Below the pieces are notes generated by a model that saw only the letters and a program-made list of their open reading frames with translations, ran no database searches and was not told the DNA's origin. Shown here in pieces: positions 18,039 through 26,400 of a DNA stretch of 64,000 bases (position 1 is its first letter; each line of letters starts with the position of its first letter). The stretch spans positions 434,001 through 498,000 of the forward strand of contig NZ_JAIBKA010000003.1 in the NCBI RefSeq assembly GCF_022603395.1. The letters are read 5' to 3'. Position numbers and translations under genes: made by a program. Source of the DNA: Desulfoferrobacter suflitae. Its GTDB lineage: Bacteria > Desulfobacterota > Syntrophobacteria > Syntrophobacterales > Syntrophobacteraceae.

Positions 18039-19021
18039 ACGCCGGTGGGGGGAGCCATGAATTCCGCTCCCACCGGATCCTTGATACTTTCCGCCAAGAT
18101 CGAGTCCACCGCCGACAGGACCGAAAGATCCATCGACCAACCGAAGATCTCGTCAATGGGGTCCATTTGTGACGGCTTGCGGCCACCCCAGATGGCTATG
18201 GGCACTCCTTTTTCAAGCACCCAACGAACCGAGAAAGCCAGTATGCTCTTGTTGAACCGCTTCCTTGCCATTTTTTCCAGTCGCCCCACCGCTTTCAAAT
18301 ACTGGCTCAATCTGGGCTCTTTGAACTTGGGATCAACCTTTCTCAGATCGTCCCCTTCAAAGCTTCGTTCCCGGCTCATTTTTCCGGAAAGCAGGCCGCG
18401 GCAAAGTGCTCCGTAAGTCATCAAAGCGATGTTGTTGGCCTCACAATAAGGCTTTACATCGGACTCGATGGTTCGCTCGAAAATATTGTAAGGCGGCTGG
18501 CATACGTGTATCGGGCATACTGAAGCGAACGTTGCCATTTGGTCCTGAGTGAAATTGCTCACTCCCACCGCCTTAACGGTCCCGTTATCAAACAGTTCAC
18601 GCATGGCCCCGGCGGTCTCGACGATCGGTCTGGCACAGTCGGGCCAGTGAACATAGTAAACGTCAATGTAGTCGGTACGAAGGCGCTCGAGAGAATCTTC
18701 GACTTCCTTCATGATTCGCTCTCTGGAGCCGTTGCGAAAAACTTTGCCGTCTTTCCACTCCAGGGTCACCTTGGTCGAAAGGAACAGCTTATCGCGGTTT
18801 CCATATTCCTCAACCGCTTTGCCGACAATCCTTTCCGATTCCCCAAAACCATAAACGGGCGCAGTGTCAATCAGATTTACACCCTTTTCCAGGGCTGTAT
18901 GAATGGTTTCTATGGACCGTTTTTCCTCCGTTCCTCCCCACATCCAGCCACCAATGGCCCAAGTGCCCAAACAGATGCGGGATACCTGCAAATCGGTTGC
19001 GGGAATCGTTACGTACTCCAT
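18035..19021 (-). CDS. Aldo/keto reductase
   Basis: A 328-aa NADPH-dependent carbonyl reductase with a TIM-barrel fold. The start ATG 19021 has GGAGAAGG upstream; an in-frame GTG at 19051 overlaps the regulator gene. Catalytic residues are recognisable: Asp and Tyr in INLIDTAPVYGFGESE (written here as NLIDTAPVYGFG), Lys in LSTKVTLEW and His in YYVHWPD. It follows the NtrC-type regulator by 26 nt and appears to be in the same transcript as the kinase-regulator pair, so that pair may control it. Substrate unknown. Confidence 0.9.
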   Translation of the reverse strand: MEYVTIPATDLQVSRICLGTWAIGGWMWGGTEEKRSIETIHTALEKGVNLIDTAPVYGFGESERIVGKAVEEYGNRDKLFLSTKVTLEWKDGKVFRNGSRERIMKEVEDSLERLRTDYIDVYYVHWPDCARPIVETAGAMRELFDNGTVKAVGVSNFTQDQMATFASVCPIHVCQPPYNIFERTIESDVKPYCEANNIALMTYGALCRGLLSGKMSRERSFEGDDLRKVDPKFKEPRLSQYLKAVGRLEKMARKRFNKSILAFSVRWVLEKGVPIAIWGGRKPSQMDPIDEIFGWSMDLSVLSAVDSILAESIKDPVGAEFMAPPTGV

Positions 19022-19047
19022 TATGTCCTTCTCCTTTCGTTCATTGC

Positions 19048-20481
19048 TCACTGCTCGCTGGTGACCGAAGCCTCTATTTTAAGACGATATTTCTCGATCT
19101 TGGACAACAGAGTGGGCCGCGAAATTCCCAGAAGTCTGGCGGTGCGGCTGCGATTGCCTCCCGTCAACATGAGTGCTTCATTGATCAGGGTGCTGGCGAA
19201 TTGATCCGTCAGCGCATCGAACAAATTCCCTTCGGCGCCGCTGGCCAGGGACCTCCGTATCCACTGGCGCACGGCTTCGTCGGAACCTTCCGGCATAGCC
19301 CTGGACGGCCCTTTTCTTCCATAGATTGCCTGAGAAATGTCCTCCTGGCAAATGGGACAGCCACGACTAAAAATCAAGGCCTTCTGGATGGTATTGGCAA
19401 GTTCACGGACATTGCCGGGCCAATGGTAGCTGTTCAAAATGTTCCTGGCAATCTCGGTCATGCCCGGATTGTCGATGTCCATCTCCTGGCCAAAGCGAGC
19501 CAGGAAGTACTCGGCAAGCAGGGGGATGTCCTCGAGGCGGTCGCGCAACGGGGGCAACCACAAGGTCACAACCTTCAGGCGGTAATACAGGTCTTCACGG
19601 AAGCGCCCATCCGCCAGGGCCGATTCAAGATCACGGTTGGTCGCCGCAATAATCCGGACGTCCACCGGGATCGGCTCACGGCCGCCGAGCCGCTCGATGC
19701 TCCTTTCCTGGAGCAGCCGAAGTATCTTGGCCTGGATGCTGAACGGCATGTCTCCGATCTCATCCAGCAGCACCGTCCCACCATTGGCCTGCTCAATCTT
19801 GCCGACGCGCCGGCTGATGGCTCCCGTGAACGCTCCCTTTTCGTAGCCGAACAACTCGCTTTCCAGCAGCGTTTCAGGAATAGCCACACAATTGATTACC
19901 AGGAACGGCTTGTCCGCCCGCAAACTATGCTGATAAATGGCCCGCGCAACGAGCTCCTTGCCCGTTCCCGACTCGCCCCGGATGAGCACGGTGGCATCGG
20001 TCGGAGCGACCCTTCCGATGGCTTTATAGACTTCCTGCATTGCCTTACTGCGGCCGATTATGGCATCGGTTGTGGCCTTCTGAGGCGCCACATCCATCTC
20101 CACCACGGAGCGCATAAATCGACCGGCCTCAAGGGCCTGTTCTATGAGCGTGAGGATATCTGGGATGTCAAACGGCTTCAAAACATAGTCGAAGGCACCC
20201 ATCTTGGTCGCTTCAATGGCGGTCTCGGTAGTGCCGTAGGCGGTCATGATGATGACCGGGAGTTTGGGCTCGATCTCTCGCATGGCGGCAAACGTTTCGA
20301 GCCCATTCTTGCCGGGCAGTCGTACATCCATTATGACGAGGTCCGGCACACCCTTCTCAACGCTGGCAAGCCCCGTTTCCCCGCTGGGAGCGGTTCTTAC
20401 CGCATGGCCCTCACCACTGAGAAGCTTTTCAAAGCTCTGCCTCAATTGAGGATCATCATCAACAATCAGGATGGTACTCAC
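19048..20481 (-). CDS. NtrC-family sigma-54-dependent response regulator
   Basis: A 477-aa activator. Domains: receiver (1-120, phosphoacceptor Asp52 in VIMDVRLPG), AAA+ sigma-54 interaction domain with Walker A GESGTGKE, the GAFTGA loop and GGTVLLDEIGDM, then a Fis-type helix-turn-helix (GGNRSRTARLLGISRPTLLSKI). It would activate sigma-54 promoters when phosphorylated by the adjacent kinase. The chosen start is GTG 20481 behind GGGAGG; a GTG nine codons earlier is possible. It lies 51 nt after the kinase gene and upstream of the aldo/keto reductase. Confidence 0.95.
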   Translation of the reverse strand: MSTILIVDDDPQLRQSFEKLLSGEGHAVRTAPSGETGLASVEKGVPDLVIMDVRLPGKNGLETFAAMREIEPKLPVIIMTAYGTTETAIEATKMGAFDYVLKPFDIPDILTLIEQALEAGRFMRSVVEMDVAPQKATTDAIIGRSKAMQEVYKAIGRVAPTDATVLIRGESGTGKELVARAIYQHSLRADKPFLVINCVAIPETLLESELFGYEKGAFTGAISRRVGKIEQANGGTVLLDEIGDMPFSIQAKILRLLQERSIERLGGREPIPVDVRIIAATNRDLESALADGRFREDLYYRLKVVTLWLPPLRDRLEDIPLLAEYFLARFGQEMDIDNPGMTEIARNILNSYHWPGNVRELANTIQKALIFSRGCPICQEDISQAIYGRKGPSRAMPEGSDEAVRQWIRRSLASGAEGNLFDALTDQFASTLINEALMLTGGNRSRTARLLGISRPTLLSKIEKYRLKIEASVTSEQ

Positions 20482-20532
20482 AATCCTCCCTATGATGCCG
20501 AACGGCACTGATTTGGACAGAATGTCATGGGG

Positions 20533-21996
20533 TCAGGGGAACGGAAGAGTTATCACGAATGTCGTCCCCTCACCTTCTTGCGTTTGAACCTGCAATTTGC
20601 CTCCGTGCTCTCCGACAATGCGGCTGGCGATGCTCAGCCCCAGCCCCGTACCCTCTTCCTTTGTGCTGAAAAAAGGCTCAAATATTTTGTCCTTGACCGA
20701 TTCAGGGATACCGGGACCACTGTCCGCCACCTTGATGGTGAGCACTCTTCCCATTTCTTCAGTGGTGCGCTCCCTCTCCTCGATGACAATGGAACCACCG
20801 TCATTCATCACTTCACAAGCGTTTACCAGCAGGTTCACCAGCACTTCCTTCAGCTGTTCCGGGTCGGCTGAAATTTCGGGGAGCCTCCTCGCCCTCACCA
20901 GCTCGACATCCACTCCGTAGGACTCGAGCCTGTGTCTGAGCAGTTGAAGTGCCATGTCCACCGCGTCCGAAGGACTCACACTCTGCATTTTGAGCTTGGG
21001 AGGACGCGAGAACTCCAAAAAGTTTCGCACAATGGTATCGATATGCCGAATTTCCTCGGAAATCACTTCAAAATCCTCCTTTTGGCTCAGACTGAGGCGC
21101 AACGTACGTTCCAGAGAAAAGAGCCGCATCTTAACCGAAGTCAACGGATTGCGGATGCTGTGTGCAACGCCTGCCGCCAATTTTCCCACCTGTGCCAATC
21201 GCTCTGACTGCAACAAGTGTTGGTGACTCCACTTGAGCTGAGTCTGAGTCTGGTCGACATCTTGGATGAGATCGTGCACGCGCTGACTGAGCGCTTGTAT
21301 TTCATCTGAATCGAGATGCGCATCACTCGCCGGATCAGTTGCCATCGCCAGTTGGCGGATCGGCTGCAGCACCTGTTTCATCAAAATATAGGCCAGAAAC
21401 AATCCGATCAAAAGGGCCGCCGGCATGGCTACAAGCGCCAGGGAGTTGATGACCGTCACCTGCGATTTCAGCTCCGCGCGAGCCTCGTTGATCCGCCTTG
21501 CATGCGCCTCCTTATAAAGGTCCGTAAGGTCTCGGATGGCAAAGAACTGCGGACGGATTTCCTGGTGCAGGGAATATCCCGCTTCCCGTTTGCCGGCATT
21601 ATAAAGGCTGATCACCTGATCACGCAGGTAGCTGTAGCGAATATACTTCGACTCGATCTGATTCAGTATGTCACGCTGAGTTGCCGTATAAGAAGTCTCT
21701 CTAGCCCTGTTAAGCAGCTCTTCAAAGGCCACTCGACGGGCCTCCAGTTGCTTGAGCCATTCACTGTTACCGTCCAGAAAGTAATAGGTGAGGAGCCCCT
21801 TTTGCATGACCAGCGCCGTTTCCAGCTCCTGGGCATTATCCAGGGCAACGACATCTCGATCCACAACCGAGCTGGTCAGTACCCCAATGCGGTAAATCAA
21901 GAGCATGGTCACCGACCCACCAACCAGCGCGGTCAAAACCAGCGCCGTCAGCAAAATCCATATCTTGGCACGCAGACTGATGCGGCTCCATGTCAT
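20533..21996 (-). CDS. Membrane sensor histidine kinase of the NtrC two-component pair
   Basis: A 487-aa kinase. Two membrane segments (about residues 12-34 and 185-207) enclose a helical periplasmic sensor of about 150 aa, probably a four-helix-bundle type. A short HAMP-like linker follows. The H-box reads AAGVAHSIRNPLTSVKM (serine where glutamate is usual, as in some atypical members). The N-box NLLVNACEVM, ADSGPGIP and FEPFFSTKEEGTGLGLS complete the ATPase domain. It ends 51 nt before the sigma-54 regulator. The signal is unknown. Confidence 0.94.
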   Translation of the reverse strand: MTWSRISLRAKIWILLTALVLTALVGGSVTMLLIYRIGVLTSSVVDRDVVALDNAQELETALVMQKGLLTYYFLDGNSEWLKQLEARRVAFEELLNRARETSYTATQRDILNQIESKYIRYSYLRDQVISLYNAGKREAGYSLHQEIRPQFFAIRDLTDLYKEAHARRINEARAELKSQVTVINSLALVAMPAALLIGLFLAYILMKQVLQPIRQLAMATDPASDAHLDSDEIQALSQRVHDLIQDVDQTQTQLKWSHQHLLQSERLAQVGKLAAGVAHSIRNPLTSVKMRLFSLERTLRLSLSQKEDFEVISEEIRHIDTIVRNFLEFSRPPKLKMQSVSPSDAVDMALQLLRHRLESYGVDVELVRARRLPEISADPEQLKEVLVNLLVNACEVMNDGGSIVIEERERTTEEMGRVLTIKVADSGPGIPESVKDKIFEPFFSTKEEGTGLGLSIASRIVGEHGGKLQVQTQEGEGTTFVITLPFP

Positions 21997-22060
21997 CGGA
22001 TCTATCCCAACAAAAAGTCATCACCGTTCAGTAGGCATATGAAAAGAATCGCAAATTCAG

Positions 22061-22089
22061 CTTATAGTTTACCATTCATGTTTGCGCAA
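22061..22089 (-). promoter_or_regulatory. Probable promoter of the kinase/sigma-54 regulator operon
   Basis: On the minus strand TTGCGC (22084-22089) and TATAAG (22061-22066) are spaced by 17 bp. Transcription would start near 22054, about 58 nt ahead of the kinase ATG. The -35 element is weak and the -10 strong. Confidence 0.5.
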
Positions 22090-22142
22090 GGATAGTTCAC
22101 TCAGAAAATCTCATCGCATGGAAAAGATATGCCGGCAAAAAA

Positions 22143-22901
22143 TCAAAAACTGATCTGCCTCTTTTCATAAAACTGGACCGGCACATAACCGAAAATGGCG
22201 TTCAGATGATGCAGAAAGGCGTGGCTCCCTTCCTTTTGCCAGAGCCTGTCTATGGAATCGTTGGCGGCAGCGTAGAGAGCCTGCAAATCTTGCAGGGACT
22301 TGCACCGCGCGCTGCCCGGCACCGGCTGGACATGGAGCTCGATCAAGCGCAGCCAGGTCTCACTGGCGCCCATAACAAAGTAAGGCCAGGCCTTTTGCAG
22401 GTCAGGAGACCAGTTGGGATCACTGGTATCCTCGATGTTTGGTTTGGCAATATTTCTTGGACTGTCATAGCTCACAGCGGCAACCAGACCCGCATTGCTT
22501 AACTGCGCCAGCGCGTCGCTGATTGTTACCTTTGCATAGACCATTTGTGCAGTCGCAGAAGGAGCAAAAAAAATGAAACTGAACTGATGCCCCGCTTGAT
22601 CCCGCACCGCTCTGCGATGAAAGCGCCAAAGCTCGAGGTCTTTCTCAAATTGCCGGAGGATGGGTGAAACCACCCGATGCGCCAATATCAAGTCCAGGTA
22701 CCAAGAGGGTTCTGCCCCCTCGGGCCAGGCCATCTTGAACCGAACGTACCACCAGCCCTTTGTGCCTTCCACACGCCGCCCAGTTTGCGCAGCAGTCGGG
22801 TACTGTGGCGCGGTGCTGCCCCGCGTAGCGCAACCGGCGGGGAGCAATGCCAGCAAAACAAGAATGGTTGGAAAATGCAGCAACGTGACTCTTTTGCCCA
22901 T
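22143..22901 (-). CDS. Uncharacterised lipoprotein, 252 aa
   Basis: The signal peptide ends in a lipobox (LPAGC, Cys24), so the product is a lipoprotein. The mature protein is mixed alpha/beta, tryptophan-rich near its start (GWWYVRFKMAWPEGAEPSWYLDL), and ends in EKRQISF. The segments FHRRAVRDQAGHQFSFIFF and WPYFVMGASETWLRLI look like a conserved fold, but I cannot name it. It follows the CNNM-type gene by 34 nt on the same strand and could be in that operon. Confidence 0.75.
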   Translation of the reverse strand: MGKRVTLLHFPTILVLLALLPAGCATRGSTAPQYPTAAQTGRRVEGTKGWWYVRFKMAWPEGAEPSWYLDLILAHRVVSPILRQFEKDLELWRFHRRAVRDQAGHQFSFIFFAPSATAQMVYAKVTISDALAQLSNAGLVAAVSYDSPRNIAKPNIEDTSDPNWSPDLQKAWPYFVMGASETWLRLIELHVQPVPGSARCKSLQDLQALYAAANDSIDRLWQKEGSHAFLHHLNAIFGYVPVQFYEKRQISF

Positions 22902-22935
22902 AAAAAACCTGCCGAATCGTTCTTACCAACACCCT

Positions 22936-24249
22936 CTAGACTTCAGGTTTCCTTTCCTGCAAGGCCCTCACCAGTACTTTACCGACTCGCAACCCGTCCA
23001 TGGCCTCCACCACAAAGTCCAGACCGCAGCATTCAAAGCGCTCCCCTTCCGCCGGTATACGCCCAAGATATTTCATAATAAAGCCTCCCAGGGTTTCGAA
23101 TTGATCGCTTTCTTCATTGGGCAGCGATTTGACGGAAAAAAGATCTTTAAACTCATCGATGGGAACCGTCCCTTCCAACATGCACGATCCGTCCGCGCGA
23201 CAGACCGTCGTCGACTCGCCGGATCCACTTTCCGGAAATTTTCCGATCAGCGCCTGCAGCAGATCACTCAGAGTCAGCAGGCCCTCAATAGTGCCGTATT
23301 CGTCAACCACCAGCGCCATCTGGTTGCCGGTATTTTTGAGGAGCTCGACGACCTCAAATGCATGGGTTGCTTCATGCACAAAGACGGGGCGCTGCAGAAC
23401 ATCCTCCAGGGAAAAGGCATGACCGGCAAGCATTCTCACCAGCAAATCCTTGACCTCGACAAACCCGAGTACATTGCCCAGCCGTTTTTGGCAGACCGGG
23501 AAGCGGGAGTGAGGATGCTTCGCGATCTTTCGTCTTGTTTTTTCAGTGGAATCCTTGATATCCAGCCAGACGACTCGCTTTCTGGGAGTCATCAACGCCC
23601 CGGCCCGCCGATCACCCAAACGCAGCACCCGCTCCATCATCTTCTGCTCGGTTTCGTGGAATACCCCAGCCAATGTCCCCTGCTCCATAAGGACTTTAAA
23701 TTCTTCTTCGGTAATCGGCGGTTCGTTGGATGGGCGCACCCGCAACAATTTGAGCACCACTTCTGTCGATAAGCTCAGCAGACGAATGGCGGGAGTAGCA
23801 ACAACAGCCAGGGTGCGCATGGGTTTGGCGACCAGCGAAGCGATACGTTCCGGACTGTTCAAAGCAAGTCGTTTTGGCGCCAGCTCGCCTATGACCAACG
23901 ACAGATAGGTTACCGCAACCACCACCGTGCCGATTGCTACGCTTTGAGCATATTCACCTACGTAGGGCAAATGGGCCAATAAGGAGCTCAATCGGTGCGC
24001 TACCGTAACACCACCGAGGGCCCCGGTGAGGACTCCAATCAGCGTGATGCCGATTTGAATAGTAGACAGAAAAGAATTGGGATCTTTGGCTATTAAAAGG
24101 GCTTCCTGCGCTTTCTCGTTGCCTTCTTCGGACCACTGTTGCAGCCGGGCCTTGCGCGCAGAAATGACAGCAATTTCAGACATGGAAAAGAAGCCATTGG
24201 CGATGATGAGCAGCAGTATGACCAGTATTTCAAGGTATTCCAAGTACAT
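22936..24249 (-). CDS. CNNM/CorC-HlyC family membrane protein with CBS domains
   Basis: A 437-aa protein. The chosen start is ATG 24249 with GGAGAA ten bases upstream; the open frame reaches 24303. A DUF21 membrane domain (residues 1-190, with NGFFSMSEIAVISARKARL) is followed by a CBS pair (about 210-330, VVDEYGTIEGLLTLSDLLQALIG written in part: VVDEYGTIEGLLTLSDL) and a C-terminal CorC_HlyC domain. Relatives include the so-called hemolysin TlyC and magnesium or cobalt transport proteins of the CNNM type. A role in divalent-cation balance is inferred from the family. It is downstream of the 2-oxoacid oxidoreductase operon by 86 nt. Confidence 0.9.
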   Translation of the reverse strand: MYLEYLEILVILLLIIANGFFSMSEIAVISARKARLQQWSEEGNEKAQEALLIAKDPNSFLSTIQIGITLIGVLTGALGGVTVAHRLSSLLAHLPYVGEYAQSVAIGTVVVAVTYLSLVIGELAPKRLALNSPERIASLVAKPMRTLAVVATPAIRLLSLSTEVVLKLLRVRPSNEPPITEEEFKVLMEQGTLAGVFHETEQKMMERVLRLGDRRAGALMTPRKRVVWLDIKDSTEKTRRKIAKHPHSRFPVCQKRLGNVLGFVEVKDLLVRMLAGHAFSLEDVLQRPVFVHEATHAFEVVELLKNTGNQMALVVDEYGTIEGLLTLSDLLQALIGKFPESGSGESTTVCRADGSCMLEGTVPIDEFKDLFSVKSLPNEESDQFETLGGFIMKYLGRIPAEGERFECCGLDFVVEAMDGLRVGKVLVRALQERKPEV

Positions 24250-24335
24250 TAGAGAATTCTCCAGAGAACATCTCGGCGAAATGACGGTGCCTGACGGCGG
24301 CACCGGTCCACCCCTGCCACCGCCCGTCCGGGATG

Positions 24336-25223
24336 TCAGCCTTGCAACGGTACTCCCGCCTTGCGCAGCAGCAGTTCCCAGTCTTCCTCGACCATCGCTT
24401 GAATCTGATCCAGATCACTCTCGCTCAGGTGTTTGAAACGTCCCTGCAGCTTGAAATATTCTTTCACCAGATACCCTTTGGGCATGAAGTTGATGGTGTA
24501 TTTCCGTCCATTTTCCACCTCATATAATGGGAAGATATTGGTCTGAACCGCCATGCGGGCAATTTTAACGGAAATTTCCGAAGGGATTCGCCAACCTGTC
24601 GGGCAGCTGGCAAAAATGTGCAGAAAGCGAGATCCCTTGATCGATCTGGCTTTGCTGACTTTGCGCAGCAAGTCTTCCGGGTAGGCAATGCTGGCCGTCG
24701 CCGCGTAGGGGATGCGATGCGCCACAAGAGCCTCCACGATGTTCTTCTTGCGCATTCTCTTCCAGTCGCGCCCGGGAGTGGTGGTAGTCCAGGCACCATA
24801 AGGGGTTGAAGAACTGCGCTGAATGCCGGTATTCATGTAGGCTTCATTGTCGTAGCAAAAATAGATGAAATCCTCATTCCGTTCGACCGCTCCGCTGAGC
24901 GCTTGAAAGCCGATATCGAACGTGCCTCCATCACCCGCCCAGGTGACCACACAGGTTTCTTTGTCTCCTTTGACGTCCAGCGCGGCACGGACTCCACTGG
25001 CCATCGCCCCTCCCGTTTCGAATGCGCTGTGGATCAGCGGAATCTGCAGGGTGGATTGCGGATAGGGTCCGGCAATAATGGACCAGCAGCAGGCAGGGAG
25101 CACCATTATGGTTTTGTTGCCCAGCGCCCGCAGGACAAACTTCATGGCAACAGCAGCCCCGCAGCCCGGGCAACCCACATGTCCGGAATGCATGTAATCG
25201 CGGTCAGGAACGTTAAGTTGCAT
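24336..25223 (-). CDS. 2-oxoacid:ferredoxin oxidoreductase, beta subunit (TPP-binding)
   Basis: A 295-aa beta subunit holding thiamine diphosphate and an iron-sulfur cluster. The cysteine motif GHVGCPGCGAAVAMKFVL and the TPP motif GDGGTFDIGFQALSGAVER followed by YDNEAYMNTGIQRS are clear. The start ATG 25223 overlaps the alpha-subunit gene by 11 nt. Together with the alpha and gamma subunits it would decarboxylate a 2-oxoacid to an acyl-CoA with reduction of ferredoxin, or run in reverse. The beta sequence is most like the pyruvate-type enzymes, but the substrate is not proven. Confidence 0.92.
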   Translation of the reverse strand: MQLNVPDRDYMHSGHVGCPGCGAAVAMKFVLRALGNKTIMVLPACCWSIIAGPYPQSTLQIPLIHSAFETGGAMASGVRAALDVKGDKETCVVTWAGDGGTFDIGFQALSGAVERNEDFIYFCYDNEAYMNTGIQRSSSTPYGAWTTTTPGRDWKRMRKKNIVEALVAHRIPYAATASIAYPEDLLRKVSKARSIKGSRFLHIFASCPTGWRIPSEISVKIARMAVQTNIFPLYEVENGRKYTINFMPKGYLVKEYFKLQGRFKHLSESDLDQIQAMVEEDWELLLRKAGVPLQG

Positions 25224-26382
25224 GATGCACCTCGTGAAGTCCCATCCAAATACTGTCATCGGGACAATGCTCGCAATCCTTGGTGTGTCGGTAAATCAAT
25301 TTGAGCACATCAAGAGTGACGTCACGTCCGCCCAACCCAGCAATGTAACTGAAAACCAACGGTCTGGCGGAAAGATTGCACAGAGCGGCGCGTACTTCCT
25401 GAGCAAAAATGCCGCCCGCACCGAAAGAACAGTTGCGATCAATGACCGCCACTTTTTGAGCGCCGCCCAGAATTCGACGCACCGCATCGGCGGGAAATGG
25501 ACGGAACAGCTTGATTTTGAGGAGGCCAACCCGTTCGCCGTCAGCTCTCAATTGCTGCTGAAGCGCGCGGCTGGTGCTGGTGATGGTTCCAGAAGTGACC
25601 AGAATGATTTGCGCATCATCGCATTGCAGCGGCTCAACCTCGCCGTATCTGCGCCCGAAAACAACGCCGAAACCGTCTTCCATCTGCCCAAAGCGGCTCA
25701 GCACCTGGTCCATGGCCTGTTGAATATTGTGGCGCATTTCCATGTAGACATTGGGGGGAGCCAGCTGATTGAAAGCGCAGGGGTTCCGGGTATCCAGTTG
25801 AAATCTGGGCTGATAGTCCGGCAGAAAGCCATTGACCTGCTCCTGGGAGGGGATATCGACCGGTTCGTAGGTGTGTGAGAGAAAAAACGCATCGAGAATG
25901 ACCATGACCGGCAAATTGACAGTTTCCGCCAGCCAGTACGCCTGCAGCGTCGTGTCGAGAACCTCCTGACCCGTTTCGCAGTAGAGCTGCATCCAGCCCG
26001 TGTCCCGCTGAGCCAGGCTGTCCGTTTGATCCGTCCAGATGTTCCAGCCGGGCGCGAGAGCCCGGTTCACCTCGGCCATAACGATGGGCAGTCGGGCCCC
26101 TGAAGCCCAGTGGAGCAGTTCGTGCATCAATGCCAGTCCCTGCGACGAGGTGGCGGTGAAGGTGCGTACCCCTGTGCTGGACGCTCCAATCAGCGCCGCC
26201 AGAGCAGAATGCTCGCTTTCCACTCGAAGAAACCGCGCATCCAGCCTGCCGTCTGCGCAAAAATCGGAAAGCCGCTCTACGATGTGCGTCTGGGGAGTAA
26301 TGGGATAAGCGGAAATGACGTTGACCCGGGCCAGACGCACCGCTTCGGCCACGGCATGGCTTCCTTCCAGTACCTGTTTCAT
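25213..26382 (-). CDS. 2-oxoacid:ferredoxin oxidoreductase, alpha subunit
   Basis: A 389-aa subunit. The start ATG 26382 lies behind GAGGG; an in-frame TTG at 26400 is less likely. The N-terminus has the substrate and CoA-binding pattern VNVISAYPITPQTHIVE, and LRVESEHSALAALIGASSTG and TFTATSSQGLALMHELLHWASG follow. The C-terminus (KVAVIDRNCSFGAGG) is the transketolase C-terminal-like part. It lies 18 nt after the flavoprotein subunit gene and overlaps the beta gene. The complex is ferredoxin-linked and cytoplasmic. Confidence 0.93.
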   Translation of the reverse strand: MKQVLEGSHAVAEAVRLARVNVISAYPITPQTHIVERLSDFCADGRLDARFLRVESEHSALAALIGASSTGVRTFTATSSQGLALMHELLHWASGARLPIVMAEVNRALAPGWNIWTDQTDSLAQRDTGWMQLYCETGQEVLDTTLQAYWLAETVNLPVMVILDAFFLSHTYEPVDIPSQEQVNGFLPDYQPRFQLDTRNPCAFNQLAPPNVYMEMRHNIQQAMDQVLSRFGQMEDGFGVVFGRRYGEVEPLQCDDAQIILVTSGTITSTSRALQQQLRADGERVGLLKIKLFRPFPADAVRRILGGAQKVAVIDRNCSFGAGGIFAQEVRAALCNLSARPLVFSYIAGLGGRDVTLDVLKLIYRHTKDCEHCPDDSIWMGLHEVHHAT

Positions 26383-26400
26383 AACACCCTCAATGTGCAA

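Noticed and set aside
18997-20511. Long plus-strand frame of 504 codons
   Set aside because: It is fully antisense to the NtrC-type regulator, which has all family motifs; the plus-strand translation has none.
22660-23772. Plus-strand frame of 370 codons
   Set aside because: It is antisense to the CNNM-type gene and lipoprotein gene and lacks a ribosome site or recognisable motifs.
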